From Pontibacter mangrovi (GTDB lineage: Bacteria; Bacteroidota; Bacteroidia; Cytophagales; Hymenobacteraceae), in assembly GCF_006385705.1 (NCBI RefSeq), contig NZ_VFRQ01000001.1, forward strand, positions 744,001-808,000: DNA of 64,000 nucleotides, in the 5' to 3' direction. Both the position numbers and the translations under genes were made by a program. The notes under the pieces were generated by a model, which had not been told where the DNA came from, ran no database searches, and saw only the letters and a list, made by a program, of their open reading frames with translations. This document shows positions 18,811 to 28,728 of the stretch, one piece after another. Positions within the stretch are counted from its first letter, which is position 1, and every line of letters starts with the position of its first letter.

Positions 18811-19938
18811 ATGTTCGGCACCACCTCACCCTCTAAGCAAACTAGCTCCGATCTGGCCTCCCTGCGTCTGGAGCGCCTGAACAGGCTCCTGTTCAACCAC
18901 TACCCTGACGCGGTTTATACCATCGGCATGGATAATTGTTTTCACACGGTAAACCACGCCGCCTGCCAGGTACTGCAACGGGAGCCAAACGAACTGATTG
19001 GCCAGCCTTTCTACCTATCCATACATCCCGAGCATTGGGAAGAGGCGGCACACTATTTCAGAGCGGCCAAAGACGGCCACGCGCAGCGCTACCAGGCGGT
19101 CGTGCGCAGCAGCAGCGGCGAGTCCGTTTTTCTGGACGTTACTAATTTCCCGCTGAAGGTGGGCCAGGAGATGGTGGGTGTTTTCGGAATAGCCAAAGAC
19201 ATTACCGTACAGAAGCGGCACGAGCAGGAACTGCTCCGCACGACCCAGGAGCTACAGCGCCAGAACAATGAACTGGAACTGTTCCGTAAGATGATCGCAC
19301 ACGACTTCCGCAGCCCCATTGCCCGCCTGCTGGGGCTGGGCAAGCTGCTGCAAAAAGACAACGTGCCACCGGCTTCCCGCCAAACTGCCATCACGGCCCT
19401 CCTGCAGTCGGCGCAACAGCTTGATGCTATGGTGCAGGACCTGAACCAGGTGCTGACCCTGCACCACCAAGGGGACGAGCCGCGCGAATGGTGCAACCTG
19501 TCTTTTATAACACAGCAGTGCCTGGATAATTTGAAAGAGGAAATCCAAAGCGCAAAAGCCACGATTACCCTCCACAGCAGCAGCGAGCTGGAGCTGTTCA
19601 CAGTGAAAGCCTTTCTGGCCAGCATCATCCAAAACCTGCTTTCCAATGCCTTGAAGTACCGGTCCAAAGACCGCCTGCCGCAAATTAGCATTTCGCTGAC
19701 GCAGCAGGGGCAGGAGGTGCTAATCGCGGTAACCGACAACGGCACCGGCATGGACCTGGACCAAGTGGGCCCTTCGCTTTTCAGGATGTACAAGCGGTTC
19801 CATCGAGACGTGGACGGCAAAGGCCTGGGGCTGTACCTGGTAAAGGAACAGGTAAGGCTGCTGCAGGGTCGCGTGGAAGTGAGCAGCGCCCCTGACCTGG
19901 GTACTACCTTCACCGTAACACTGCCTATGCAATCTTAA
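18811..19938 (+). CDS. Soluble PAS histidine kinase
   Basis: A 375-residue kinase without membrane helices. One PAS domain (~25-135, ending VFGIAKDITVQKRHEQE) is followed by a short coiled-coil linker, the H-box RKMIAHDFRSPIARLLG with His164, the N-box IIQNLLSNALKYRSKDR, G1 (TDNGTGMD) and G2 (GKGLGLYLVKEQ). The kinase core is close in sequence style to the larger kinase upstream (KYRS-R, DNG-GM, RFH-D/N), which suggests duplication within this cluster. Likely co-transcribed with the receiver gene. Confidence 0.92.
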   Translation: MFGTTSPSKQTSSDLASLRLERLNRLLFNHYPDAVYTIGMDNCFHTVNHAACQVLQREPNELIGQPFYLSIHPEHWEEAAHYFRAAKDGHAQRYQAVVRSSSGESVFLDVTNFPLKVGQEMVGVFGIAKDITVQKRHEQELLRTTQELQRQNNELELFRKMIAHDFRSPIARLLGLGKLLQKDNVPPASRQTAITALLQSAQQLDAMVQDLNQVLTLHHQGDEPREWCNLSFITQQCLDNLKEEIQSAKATITLHSSSELELFTVKAFLASIIQNLLSNALKYRSKDRLPQISISLTQQGQEVLIAVTDNGTGMDLDQVGPSLFRMYKRFHRDVDGKGLGLYLVKEQVRLLQGRVEVSSAPDLGTTFTVTLPMQS

Positions 19939-20056
19939 AGCTGGTTTTTTGAACCAGTATAGTCGCCGGTGCACGGATTGTGGGATTCTGTTTATACCTT
20001 TACCCCGAACCCGGCCCCTTTAAAAACCTTAGGGGCCGCCACTGGTATAGCCACTT

Positions 20057-21109
20057 ATGCCCAGAACCTTCGACGTATTCGCCCGCTTCGGGCTCTCCCT
20101 GCAGATCGTTAAGACGGCGTTGGCGGCCTCCGTGTCGTGGCTGGTGGCCACCAGCGTACTGGGCTCTGACTATCCCTACTTTGCGCCCCTGGCCTCCATT
20201 TTGACCGTACAGGTTACCGTAGCAGATTCTGTCGACAAGGCCACGCAGCGCATCATCGGTATCATCGGCGGGGTGGCCGTCAGCCTGCTCATCGGGCACT
20301 GGCTTAGCATCAACAGCTTTTCTATTTTCCTCGTGATTTTGATAGGCATGGGCTTCTCCAAGGCGCTCCGCATGAACCCGCAGATTGTATCGCAGGTGGC
20401 AGTGAGTTCGTTTCTGGTGCTGGCTTTTGGCATGCGCGAAGAAGGCTACGCCATAGAGCGGGTGGTGGAAACGGTGGTGGGTTCGGTCGTGGCTGTGCTC
20501 ATCAACGCCCTGATAATCCCCCAAAACGCCATTCCCGAGGTAGAGCAAAGTATAATCGCCCTTGGAGAGCAGGGCACCAAGACGCTGCGCTTTCTGGCGG
20601 CGCAGCTGCGGCAAACCGAGAAGGGCCAGCTGGTAGGCAGGCAGGAAACCGACGCCCTCATAGCCGCCACCGAGCGAAGTATAAAATCGCTGCAACTGGC
20701 CGAGCAGAGCCTCAAGTATAACCCCTTCCTGACAAACAAGCGCACCCGCCTCAGCCGCCTTTCCATTGGTGTGAAGCGGCTGGAGCACATCACCACGCAG
20801 ATCCGGGGCATCCGCCGCGGCATCGCCGACCTTAACTCAGCCCAGATCTTCGCCACCGACCTGCAGGACACAGCAGCGCTGCAACAGGCCATGGAAGCCA
20901 CCGCCGCCTGCATTTACCAGTTCAGCCTCATCATGGTGGGGCCTCCGGAGAAGTACCGCCCCGACCTGCTGCAAAGTATAAACGAAGCCAAGCTGCTGCA
21001 GAACGAGTGCCTCCATACGTTGCGCAACATAAACAGCAACCGCACGCTCCGCGATGTGGGCAGCATTCTGACGGACCTGAGCCGGATTTTGGCGGAAGCA
21101 GCCCGCTAG
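20057..21109 (+). CDS. FUSC/ArAE-family inner-membrane protein
   Basis: A 350-residue protein with an N-terminal membrane half (about six short helices within 15-160, e.g. SFLVLAFG, VGSVVAVLINALIIP) and a C-terminal helical cytoplasmic half. This matches the fusaric-acid-resistance/aromatic-acid-exporter group (compare the ArAE_1 and YgaE-type proteins), generally thought to export aromatic acids or xenobiotics. The last 4 bp overlap the stop of the convergent GH92 gene. Four copies of the AAGTATA word occur within this one gene (20548, 20677, 20714, 20974), three of them encoded as AGT-ATA (Ser-Ile). Confidence 0.85.
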   Translation: MPRTFDVFARFGLSLQIVKTALAASVSWLVATSVLGSDYPYFAPLASILTVQVTVADSVDKATQRIIGIIGGVAVSLLIGHWLSINSFSIFLVILIGMGFSKALRMNPQIVSQVAVSSFLVLAFGMREEGYAIERVVETVVGSVVAVLINALIIPQNAIPEVEQSIIALGEQGTKTLRFLAAQLRQTEKGQLVGRQETDALIAATERSIKSLQLAEQSLKYNPFLTNKRTRLSRLSIGVKRLEHITTQIRGIRRGIADLNSAQIFATDLQDTAALQQAMEATAACIYQFSLIMVGPPEKYRPDLLQSINEAKLLQNECLHTLRNINSNRTLRDVGSILTDLSRILAEAAR

Positions 21110-23421
21110 GGCATGCTTACCTGCTTTTTGTTAGGCTTAGCCCCCATGTAAAAGGTCAGCTCGCCGCCCTTCGCCAGCTCCGAATGCGTCAGGTAACTGC
21201 GGTTTAGTGGCTTGCCGTTCAGCTCCATCCGCTGCACATACACATTCTTATCACGCTGGTTTTTGGTATGGATAATGAAGGTTTTGCCATTTTCTAGCTG
21301 TATTCGGGCCTCCTTAACGGCCGGGCTGCCAATGGCGTACTGCTCCGAGCCAGGCGCCACCGGGTAAAAGCCCAAGGCGCTGAAAATGTACCAGGCGCTC
21401 ATCTGCCCGCAATCGTCGTTACCGCCCAGGCCGTCCACGGTGGGTTTATACATGGCTTTGAGGATCATACGCGTACGCTCCTGCGTTTTCCAGGGCTCGT
21501 CGGTCCAGTTGTAGAGGTAGGCCACGTGGTGAGAGGGCTCGTTGCCGTGCACGTAGTTGCCGATGATGCCGTCGCGGCTGATGTCCTCGGTGTTGGCAAA
21601 GTACTTGTCGGGCAGCTCCATGGTAAAAAGCGAGTCAAGGTGCTGGGCGAACCGGTGCTTGCCGCCCATCATCCCGATCATCGTGGCCGGGTCGTGCGGC
21701 ACGTAGAGGCTGTAGTTCCAGGAGTTGCCCTCAATGAAGCCCTGCCCGTGCGTGTCCAGTGGGTCGAACTCTTTCTTCCAGGTGCCGTCGCTCAGTTTGG
21801 GGCGCATGTAGCCAGTGCGGGCATCATACACGTTTTTATAGTTTTGTGATCGCTGTATAAACTCCTCATACAGCTCCTGGCGGCCCAGCTTTTTGGCCAT
21901 CTGCGCGATGCACCAGTCGTCGTAGGCATACTCCAGCGTTTTGGAAACGGATGAGCCGTTCTTGTCCTCCGGCACATAGCCCATGTCCATATAATAGTCC
22001 AGGCCATCGTAGTAGCGGGTTCTGGCTGTTTGCACGCAGGCCTCCAGCGCGCGCTCCACGTCGAAATCAGCATTGTCTTTGATGATAGCATCGGCAATCA
22101 CCGGCACGCTATGGTAGCCGATCATGCACCAGTTCTCGTTGGCGTGGTGCGACCAAACGGGCAGCATCCTATGCACGCTCTGGTCGTAGTGGGCCAGCAT
22201 ACTTTTCACCATGTCCGCGTTGCGCTTGGGCTGCACGATGTTAAAGAACGGGTGCAGCGCCCGGTAAGTATCCCAAAGCGAGAAGGTAGTATAGTTCGTA
22301 AAACCCTCTGCCTGGTGGATGTTCTGGTCCAGCCCGCGGTACTTGCCGTCCACGTCCATATAAGTTGTCGGCCCCAGGAAAGTATGGTACATGGCGGTGT
22401 AGAAGTTCACCAAATCCTCCTTGGCCAGCGTTTTTACCTGGATCTTGTTGAGTTCTTTATTCCAGAGCGCCTGGCTCTGCCGCCTCACCCCCTCAAAGTC
22501 CCAGCCCGGCGCCTCGGCCTGCATATTGGCCAGCGCCCCTTCGGTGCTCACCGGCGAAAGGGCGAACTTTACCTGCAGTTGCTCCCCTGCCTCCACATCA
22601 AAATTAAAATAGGCGCGCAGCTTGGTGCCGGCAAACTCCGGGAAGTTGTGCTCCTGGTCGAACTTGCGCCAGAAGCCCTTGTAGACCTGCGGCTCTGAGA
22701 AATCCTTGTTGCCATAGCTCTTGATCGGCTTGCTGAAGGACATGGCAAAGTAGACGGTGCGGGTGCGGGCCCAGCCGTTCGTCTGCTTATAACCCGTCAC
22801 CAGTGTGTCGTTTTCCACGCGCACAAAGGTCCACACGTTTTTGCCGTCGTAATTGTAGATGCCGTGCATCAAATCCAGGATGACATGCGCTTCCTCCTTC
22901 TCAGGGAACGTATACTGGTGCATGCCCACGCGGTTGGTAGCCGTGAGTTCGGCGGTGATGTTGTGGTCGTCGAGCTGTACCCTGTAGTAGCCGGGCTCAG
23001 CTTTTTCGTTTTGGTGGGAGAAAGCGGAACGGTAACCACTCTCCGGTTTGTCTTCCGTGCCTGGGTTCAGCTGCAGCTTGCCGGTGGTGGGCATCAGCAA
23101 AAAGTCGCCCAGGTCGGAGTGGCCCGTGCCGCTGAAGTGGGTATGGCTAAAGCCTACAATTGTAGGGTCGTCGTACTGGTAGCCGGCGCAGTATTTGTAG
23201 ACATCCTTGTTGTACTGCCCGTTCACTTCGTAAGGAATCGTATCGGTGTCGGGGCTGAGCTGCACCATGCCGAAGGGCACCGTGGCGCCCGGGTAGGTAT
23301 GGCCCATCTTGGCCGTGCCGATCATCGGGTTTACGTACTGCGTCAGGTCCTGTGTGTTTCCAGATTGCGCCATGGCAAGGAATGGGGCGAGCAAAAATGC
23401 CGTCAGAAGCGTCTTTTTCAT
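21106..23421 (-). CDS. Secreted GH92 alpha-1,2-mannosidase-family enzyme
   Basis: A 771-residue exported glycosidase with a signal peptide (~1-19, ending LAMAQ). Family marks run throughout: VNPMIGTAKMGHTYPGATVPFGMVQLSPDT at the N-terminus, GFSHTHFSGTGHSDLGD, SLWDTYRALHPFFN, EGNSWNYSLYVPHD, and the diagnostic GNDDCGQMSAWYIFSALGFYPV near the C-terminus. GH92 enzymes are Ca-dependent, inverting exo-mannosidases that trim N-glycans or mannans. The gene is not next to a SusCD pair and is probably monocistronic. Its linkage specificity cannot be told here. Confidence 0.95.
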   Translation of the reverse strand: MKKTLLTAFLLAPFLAMAQSGNTQDLTQYVNPMIGTAKMGHTYPGATVPFGMVQLSPDTDTIPYEVNGQYNKDVYKYCAGYQYDDPTIVGFSHTHFSGTGHSDLGDFLLMPTTGKLQLNPGTEDKPESGYRSAFSHQNEKAEPGYYRVQLDDHNITAELTATNRVGMHQYTFPEKEEAHVILDLMHGIYNYDGKNVWTFVRVENDTLVTGYKQTNGWARTRTVYFAMSFSKPIKSYGNKDFSEPQVYKGFWRKFDQEHNFPEFAGTKLRAYFNFDVEAGEQLQVKFALSPVSTEGALANMQAEAPGWDFEGVRRQSQALWNKELNKIQVKTLAKEDLVNFYTAMYHTFLGPTTYMDVDGKYRGLDQNIHQAEGFTNYTTFSLWDTYRALHPFFNIVQPKRNADMVKSMLAHYDQSVHRMLPVWSHHANENWCMIGYHSVPVIADAIIKDNADFDVERALEACVQTARTRYYDGLDYYMDMGYVPEDKNGSSVSKTLEYAYDDWCIAQMAKKLGRQELYEEFIQRSQNYKNVYDARTGYMRPKLSDGTWKKEFDPLDTHGQGFIEGNSWNYSLYVPHDPATMIGMMGGKHRFAQHLDSLFTMELPDKYFANTEDISRDGIIGNYVHGNEPSHHVAYLYNWTDEPWKTQERTRMILKAMYKPTVDGLGGNDDCGQMSAWYIFSALGFYPVAPGSEQYAIGSPAVKEARIQLENGKTFIIHTKNQRDKNVYVQRMELNGKPLNRSYLTHSELAKGGELTFYMGAKPNKKQVSMP

Positions 23422-23568
23422 ACGTTTACGTAGCTTGTCTTGGAGAGCGAACCCCTAAAGATATAAATTTACCTTCTAACTTGGGCATGTCTGCCAAACC
23501 CGCTGCCGCTTATCTAAAACCAAACGGGGCGGTAGCTGTTAACCTGAGATAACCAAAGGATTTATACT

Positions 23569-24642
23569 ATGTCGATACTTTTCTCCCCGCTCACCCTCCG
23601 CGGCATCACGCTCCGCAACCGCATTGCCGTGTCACCGATGTGCATGTACAGCAGCCAGGACGGCTTTGCCACTGATTGGCACCTGGTGCACCTGGGCAGC
23701 CGCGCCGTGGGCGGTGCCGGGCTCGTCATTTCGGAAGCCACCGCCGTTGTACCCGAGGGCCGGATTACCCCGCACGACCTGGGTATCTGGAAGGATGCTC
23801 ACATCGAGGGCCTGCAGCGCATCACGCGTTTTATCTCCGAGCAAGGCGCTGTGCCGGGCATACAGCTGGCCCACGCCGGGCGTAAGGCCAGTCACCACCG
23901 CCCCTGGGACGGCGGCGCGGCCATACTCCCGGAGGAGGAGAACGGCTGGCAGACCGTGGCCCCCAGCGCCATACCTTTTGCAGAAAACGGCCCTATGCCC
24001 CACGAACTGACGCTGCAGGAGATAGAGGAATTGAAAGATGCGTTTGAGGCCGCGGCCCGGCGCTCTTTGGAGGCGGGCTTTGTGGTGGCCGAGATACATG
24101 CCGCCCATGGCTACCTGCTGCACGAGTTTTATTCCCCACTCAGCAACCGCCGCACCGACAAGTATGGCGGCTCGTTTGAAAACCGCATCCGGCTGCTGCT
24201 GGAGGTAACCGAGCGCGTGCGCAACGTATGGCCGGAGGATAAACCGCTGCTGGTACGTATTTCCGCTACCGACTGGACCGAAGACGGCTGGACCGGCGAT
24301 GACTCGGTGCAGCTGGCGCTGGCGCTCCGGGAACGGGGCGTGGACCTGGTAGACTGCTCCACCGGCGGCAACGTGCCGCGCGCCACCATACCTGTTGGAC
24401 CCGGCTACCAGGTACCCTTTGCGGCGCAGGTAAAGCAGCAGGCCAACATACCCACCGGTGCGGTAGGCATGATCACGGAGGCGCGGCAGGCCGAAGAGCT
24501 ACTGGACAACAAGCAGGCCGACCTCGTGCTGCTGGCCCGTGAGCTGCTCCGCGACCCCTACTTCCCGATGCACGCGGCGCTGGAGTTGGGCGATGAACAC
24601 CACTGGCCACCGCAGTACGAACGTGCCAAACCCAGGCATTAG
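23569..24642 (+). CDS. namA: Old-yellow-enzyme ene-reductase, YqjM/NamA type
   Basis: A 357-residue FMN oxidoreductase that reduces C=C bonds of alpha,beta-unsaturated carbonyls with NADPH. The YqjM subclass is indicated by SPMCMYSS with Cys25 and Tyr27 (the Cys/Tyr pair that tunes flavin in YqjM), QLAHAGRKAS, the substrate-binding pair His177/His180 in EIHAAHGYLLHEF, and SNRRTDKYGGSFENR. The C-terminal phosphate-binding part reads VGMITEARQAEELL. Probably monocistronic; likely involved in detoxification of electrophiles. Confidence 0.93.
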   Translation: MSILFSPLTLRGITLRNRIAVSPMCMYSSQDGFATDWHLVHLGSRAVGGAGLVISEATAVVPEGRITPHDLGIWKDAHIEGLQRITRFISEQGAVPGIQLAHAGRKASHHRPWDGGAAILPEEENGWQTVAPSAIPFAENGPMPHELTLQEIEELKDAFEAAARRSLEAGFVVAEIHAAHGYLLHEFYSPLSNRRTDKYGGSFENRIRLLLEVTERVRNVWPEDKPLLVRISATDWTEDGWTGDDSVQLALALRERGVDLVDCSTGGNVPRATIPVGPGYQVPFAAQVKQQANIPTGAVGMITEARQAEELLDNKQADLVLLARELLRDPYFPMHAALELGDEHHWPPQYERAKPRH

Positions 24643-24696
24643 CAGGAACACCCGGCCGCATCACCCGTAAACGCTATCATACTAACATAGAATAAA

Positions 24697-24981
24697 ATGA
24701 ACAAAGACGTAATTCACGACGAAGAAGACCTCCGCTTTTATGTGCCTTTTGAAGGCGATGACGCGGAGCTGACCTATACGTATACCGAAACCGAAGTAAT
24801 GGACTTTGAGCATACCTACGTACCCGACACCCAGCGCGGTAAAGGCATAGCCGGTGAGCTGGTAAAGTGCGGCCTGGAGTTTGCCAAATCCAATAACTAT
24901 AAGATCATCGCCTCCTGCCCGGTAGTGGAAGCCTACATTGATCGCCATCCGGAGTATAAGGAGATGGTGCACCCGGTATAA
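24697..24981 (+). CDS. Small GNAT-like acetyltransferase (YjdJ/Acetyltransf_CG type)
   Basis: A 94-residue protein with the compact GNAT fold: two-strand start, then YTYTETEVMDFEHTYVPDTQRGKGIAGELV, where RGKGIAGELV is the acetyl-CoA pyrophosphate loop, then helix and ASCPVVEAYIDRHPEY. This matches the short GCN5-related family represented by YjdJ/NATD1. Substrates are largely unknown. It is followed by its own terminator at 25041. Confidence 0.88.
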   Translation: MNKDVIHDEEDLRFYVPFEGDDAELTYTYTETEVMDFEHTYVPDTQRGKGIAGELVKCGLEFAKSNNYKIIASCPVVEAYIDRHPEYKEMVHPV

Positions 24982-25040
24982 AGGCCTAAAAACGCCGGTA
25001 CTGTTGGCAGTATCACCGGAAAAGGCTATCTTAGCTAACG

Positions 25041-25079
25041 CATCCTGCTTTGGAAGACAGTTCCGGGCAGGATGTTTTT
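25041..25079 (+). terminator. Rho-independent terminator
   Basis: CATCCTGC (25041-25048) pairs with GCAGGATG (25067-25074), with an inner GGAA/TTCC stem, followed by T5. It separates the acetyltransferase gene from the M1 peptidase gene. Confidence 0.85.
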
Positions 25080-25107
25080 GTATCGCATCAACCTCTAACC
25101 TTCATTC

Positions 25108-26754
25108 ATGAAGAAGCATCACTTTTTCCGGACGCTGGCGCTGGGCGGCCTTCTGAGCCTTGGCGCTACCGCTGCGCAAGCGCAGGAGTTTACCCGCCAG
25201 GATACCCTGCGGGGCAGCATCACACCTGAGCGCGCCTGGTGGGACCTCACCTTTTATGACCTCAGCATCAGCGTAAACCCGCAAGACAGCAGCCTGCAGG
25301 GCAGCAATATTATTCGCTACAAGGTGCTGGAGCCCAAGCAGCGCATGCAGGTAGACCTGCAGCCGCCGATGCGCATCCAGAAAGTGACCCAGAACGGAAA
25401 GGAGCTGCCCGTGCAGCGGGACGGCAACGTATGGTACGTGCAGCTGCAGGAACCGCAAAAGGCAGGCGAAGAGAAAGCGATAGAAGTGTTCTACGGCGGC
25501 AGGCCGCAGGTGAGCGAGAACCCGCCCTGGAGCGGCGGCATGACCTGGCAGCGCGATGATAACGGCAAGCCTTTTATCGCCACCTCCGTGCAAGGCGACG
25601 GCGCCAGCCTCTGGTGGCCCTGCAAAGACCATATGTACGACGAGCCGGACAGCATGCGCATCAGCGTGCGCACCCCCAAGGGCCTGATGGACGTGAGCAA
25701 CGGCCGCCTGAAAGATGTGCAGGAGCATGCCGACGGCAGCAAGACCTACAGCTGGTACGTGGCCAATCCCATCAATAACTATGGCGTGAATGTGAACATC
25801 GGCGACTATGTGCATTTCTCTGACACCTATAAAGGCGAGAAAGGCGAGCTGGACCTGAACTACTACGTGCTGCGCGACAACCTGGAAAAGGCGAAAAAGC
25901 AGTTCACGCAGACTAACCAAATGCTACAGGCCTTCGAGCACTGGTTCGGCCCCTACCCTTTTTATGAAGACGGCTTTAAACTGGTGGAGGTGCCTTACCT
26001 AGGCATGGAGCACCAAAGCTCTGTTACTTATGGCAACGGCTACCAGAACGGTTACCTCGGCCGCGATTTGAGCGGCACCGGCTGGGGGCTGAAGTTCGAC
26101 TACATTATTGTGCATGAAGCCGGCCACGAGTGGTTTGCCAACAACATCACCTACAAGGATATTGCCGACATGTGGATCCACGAGAGCTTTACCGACTACT
26201 CCGAATCGCTTTTCCTGGACTACCACTACGGCACCCAGGCTGCCAATGAGTATATCATCGGCCTGCGCAAGAACATCCGAAACGACCGCCCCATTATCGG
26301 CAAGTATGATGTGAACTACCCTGGCTCGGGAGATATGTACTTTAAAGGAGCCAACATGCTCCACACGCTCCGCCAGGTAGTAAACGACGATGAGAAGTGG
26401 CGCAGCATCCTGCGTGGCCTCAACAAAGAGTTTTACCACCAGACGGTCACGACACAGCAAATTGAAATCTACCTGAGCCAGCAGGTGGGCCGCGATCTGG
26501 CGCCGGTGTTCGACCAGTATCTGCGCGACGTGCGCATCCCGAGGTTTGAGTATAAGCAGGACGGCAAGAAGCTGCAGTACCGTTGGGCTAACACCGTGGA
26601 GAATTTCGACATGCCTGTGAAAGTAACCCTGAACGGCCAGGAGCAGTGGCTGGAGCCAACTACCCAGTGGCAGGAGCTGAAAGCGAAGAAAAACGCTAAG
26701 CTGACGGTAGACCAGAACTTCTACGTGACATCTCAAAAACTAAAAGCAGCCTAA
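25108..26754 (+). CDS. Secreted M1-family metallopeptidase
   Basis: A 548-residue exported peptidase with signal peptide (~1-26, ending AQAQ). It has the M1 beta-saddle N-domain, a GAMEN-like exopeptidase loop LGMEHQSS near residue 300, and the zinc site HEAGHEW (His336, Glu337, His340) with the third ligand Glu359 in MWIHESF. A Tyr in the TDYSESLFLDY-TQ region could be the transition-state residue. It is shorter than full aminopeptidase N because the large helical C-domain is absent. Likely a periplasmic or surface aminopeptidase. It ends at a terminator shared with the convergent GT39 gene. Confidence 0.93.
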   Translation: MKKHHFFRTLALGGLLSLGATAAQAQEFTRQDTLRGSITPERAWWDLTFYDLSISVNPQDSSLQGSNIIRYKVLEPKQRMQVDLQPPMRIQKVTQNGKELPVQRDGNVWYVQLQEPQKAGEEKAIEVFYGGRPQVSENPPWSGGMTWQRDDNGKPFIATSVQGDGASLWWPCKDHMYDEPDSMRISVRTPKGLMDVSNGRLKDVQEHADGSKTYSWYVANPINNYGVNVNIGDYVHFSDTYKGEKGELDLNYYVLRDNLEKAKKQFTQTNQMLQAFEHWFGPYPFYEDGFKLVEVPYLGMEHQSSVTYGNGYQNGYLGRDLSGTGWGLKFDYIIVHEAGHEWFANNITYKDIADMWIHESFTDYSESLFLDYHYGTQAANEYIIGLRKNIRNDRPIIGKYDVNYPGSGDMYFKGANMLHTLRQVVNDDEKWRSILRGLNKEFYHQTVTTQQIEIYLSQQVGRDLAPVFDQYLRDVRIPRFEYKQDGKKLQYRWANTVENFDMPVKVTLNGQEQWLEPTTQWQELKAKKNAKLTVDQNFYVTSQKLKAA

Positions 26755-26776
26755 TAAGCAGCTGCATAATTTTTAT

Positions 26777-26816
26777 AAAAAGCCTCGGTTCCGCTTCAGG
26801 AGCCGGGGCTTTTTTT
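26777..26816. terminator. Bidirectional terminator
   Basis: A 16-bp stem (26777-26792 with 26799-26814, two G-U wobbles) with A5 on the left and a T-run on the right. It lies between the convergent M1 peptidase and GT39 genes. Confidence 0.88.
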
Positions 26817-26828
26817 GTGTTCACTGGT

Positions 26829-28541
26829 CTACTTTTGCTGTTTACTGATCACATGGAGGTAATACACGTCTTTTTCCCGGCCCGGGTGAAAGTGATAGCT
26901 CCTTAGCTGCTGCAGGCGCAGGCTATCCTGCGCCACCTGATCTGCCTCCAGCGGCTGTCGGGAGAACACCGCCGCCGGCAGCCGCTCCGGTAGTTGAAGG
27001 CGCCCTTGTTTCACCCGCAGCGTGTCCACCGGCCGCCCTACTTCCCAAACATAGATCGGGCTCATCCCATCCACCGCATAGAGTGGCAGCTGCTGCACCG
27101 CCTGCAGTTGCCGTACGCTGGCCAGGGGCTGGTACCTAGTGTTCCGGCGCTGCGCGATGTCTTTCAGGGGCATCAGAAAAACCACCGCCACGGCATGCAG
27201 CACCACCACCGCCAGAAACAAGGCAGGCAGTTGCCTTTTTGCCCAATAGCGCAGCATCAGAATGCCTAAGCCAGCAAATACCAGAAACGCAGCGGCAAGT
27301 GTGAAGGCACCGACCTCCGTTTTCTCAACGTGAAACCACAGCAGGGCGAAAGGCAAGGCGAAAGCAATGGCCGCCCACAGCACTGCGTTTACCTGCACGA
27401 CACGCCACTCCCATACGTTATACTTCTCATCGCGCAGGGCATCCAGCAAATACCGCACATAAAAAGAAGTGAGTAAAGCCAGCGGCGGCACCAGCGGCAA
27501 CAGGTAGCGATCCTTCTTCTCGGTTACCAGCGACAGCAGCAGCAGGCACGCCCATACCCACGCCATCAAAAATTTGGCGTTGCCATACTTGTTAATGCGC
27601 CTTGCGGCATAAGAGCCGGCCAACGCCAGCGCCGCAAACAGCAGCCATACGCCTGCCTGCCCTAAAAAGCCCCAGTAAAACCAGAAAGGCTGCGGGTGGC
27701 GGTTCAGCCAGGAGCTTGATTCTGTCGAGATGACCGCCTGAAAGGCGTTAGGCACAGAGAAGAAGACATAGAGCGGCCAGGGCAGGCACACAGCGGCGCA
27801 AGCGATCAGCGTCAGCAGCAGGCCTTTGCCGCTGATGCTACGCCAGCCATACCCATAGCTGTAGGCCAGCAGGTAAGGCAACAGCATGGCGTAAAACGAA
27901 ACAGGCCCCTTGCTCATGAACGATAGCCCCAGCATCACCCCGCCCCACAAGTATAAGCTATACTTTACCTGCGCGCCGGAAAAGGCCCGGTGCAGCAGCC
28001 AGATGCCCCCCAGCATAAAGCTGTGGCAGAAAATGTCCCAGGTAGCCTGGCGGCCATAGTCGAAGAAGCCGATGCAGGAAATAAGGATAGCAGCTGACCA
28101 GAAGGGCAGTTGTTTGTCTTTGGTGAGTTGGCGGGCCAGGAGGAACTGGAACAGCACCAATAGGGTGGCCATGAGCGCGGCAGGCAGGCGCAAGGCCGTC
28201 AGGTTCTCCACGCCTCCGAAAGCCAGGCCAGAGAGCGCCGACAGCCAGGTAGGCAGCGGCGGCTTGGCCAGGCGCAGGTACCCGTTCATGGTGGGCAGCA
28301 GCCACTCCCCCTCCTGCGCCATCTCGCGAGCCGTTATAAAATTGCGCGCCTCCATCAGGCCAGGAGAACCGGCTCCTGCCGTCAGCCAGAAACTAAATAT
28401 ACATAGTGAAAGCAGCACCAGCAATTGAAAGGCAGGGTTTTCCAGCAGACGCTCCCGCTCCCCCGACAAGGGATAAGCGATGGATTTTAACTCAGGCATA
28501 TTACTTTCAGAAGTATGATCAGACAATAAACCAAAAGGCAT
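26829..28541 (-). CDS. GT39/ArnT-like membrane glycosyltransferase
   Basis: A ~556-570-residue multi-pass membrane protein of the dolichyl-phosphate-mannosyltransferase (PMT/ArnT) superfamily, which moves sugars from polyprenyl-phosphate carriers to lipid or protein acceptors on the periplasmic side. Visible features are a first helix (LLVLLSLCIFSFWLTAG), the first periplasmic loop with the acidic Glu in LMEARNFITAREM and KPPLPTWL, about 11 further helices, and a soluble C-terminal part. The second Met (MPELKS, start at 28499) is the more likely start because the preceding 14 residues are atypical. No neighbouring lipid-A genes are present to fix the acceptor. Confidence 0.88.
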   Translation of the reverse strand: MPFGLLSDHTSESNMPELKSIAYPLSGERERLLENPAFQLLVLLSLCIFSFWLTAGAGSPGLMEARNFITAREMAQEGEWLLPTMNGYLRLAKPPLPTWLSALSGLAFGGVENLTALRLPAALMATLLVLFQFLLARQLTKDKQLPFWSAAILISCIGFFDYGRQATWDIFCHSFMLGGIWLLHRAFSGAQVKYSLYLWGGVMLGLSFMSKGPVSFYAMLLPYLLAYSYGYGWRSISGKGLLLTLIACAAVCLPWPLYVFFSVPNAFQAVISTESSSWLNRHPQPFWFYWGFLGQAGVWLLFAALALAGSYAARRINKYGNAKFLMAWVWACLLLLSLVTEKKDRYLLPLVPPLALLTSFYVRYLLDALRDEKYNVWEWRVVQVNAVLWAAIAFALPFALLWFHVEKTEVGAFTLAAAFLVFAGLGILMLRYWAKRQLPALFLAVVVLHAVAVVFLMPLKDIAQRRNTRYQPLASVRQLQAVQQLPLYAVDGMSPIYVWEVGRPVDTLRVKQGRLQLPERLPAAVFSRQPLEADQVAQDSLRLQQLRSYHFHPGREKDVYYLHVISKQQK

Positions 28542-28728
28542 ACCTGCCTTTCACCACCGCAAAGTATCATTATTTTTGCCAAACCACCCTCTTCATCACA
28601 GTTTATACTAGAAGAACTTGCGGCTTTACAAAGTATAAATTTCAATCCTTCCTTCGAGGCTGCGGCCGCTGCTGTGTTAATTTAGCATAGATTTTATACT
28701 TTAGCTAAACGAACAAACGCTATTCCTG

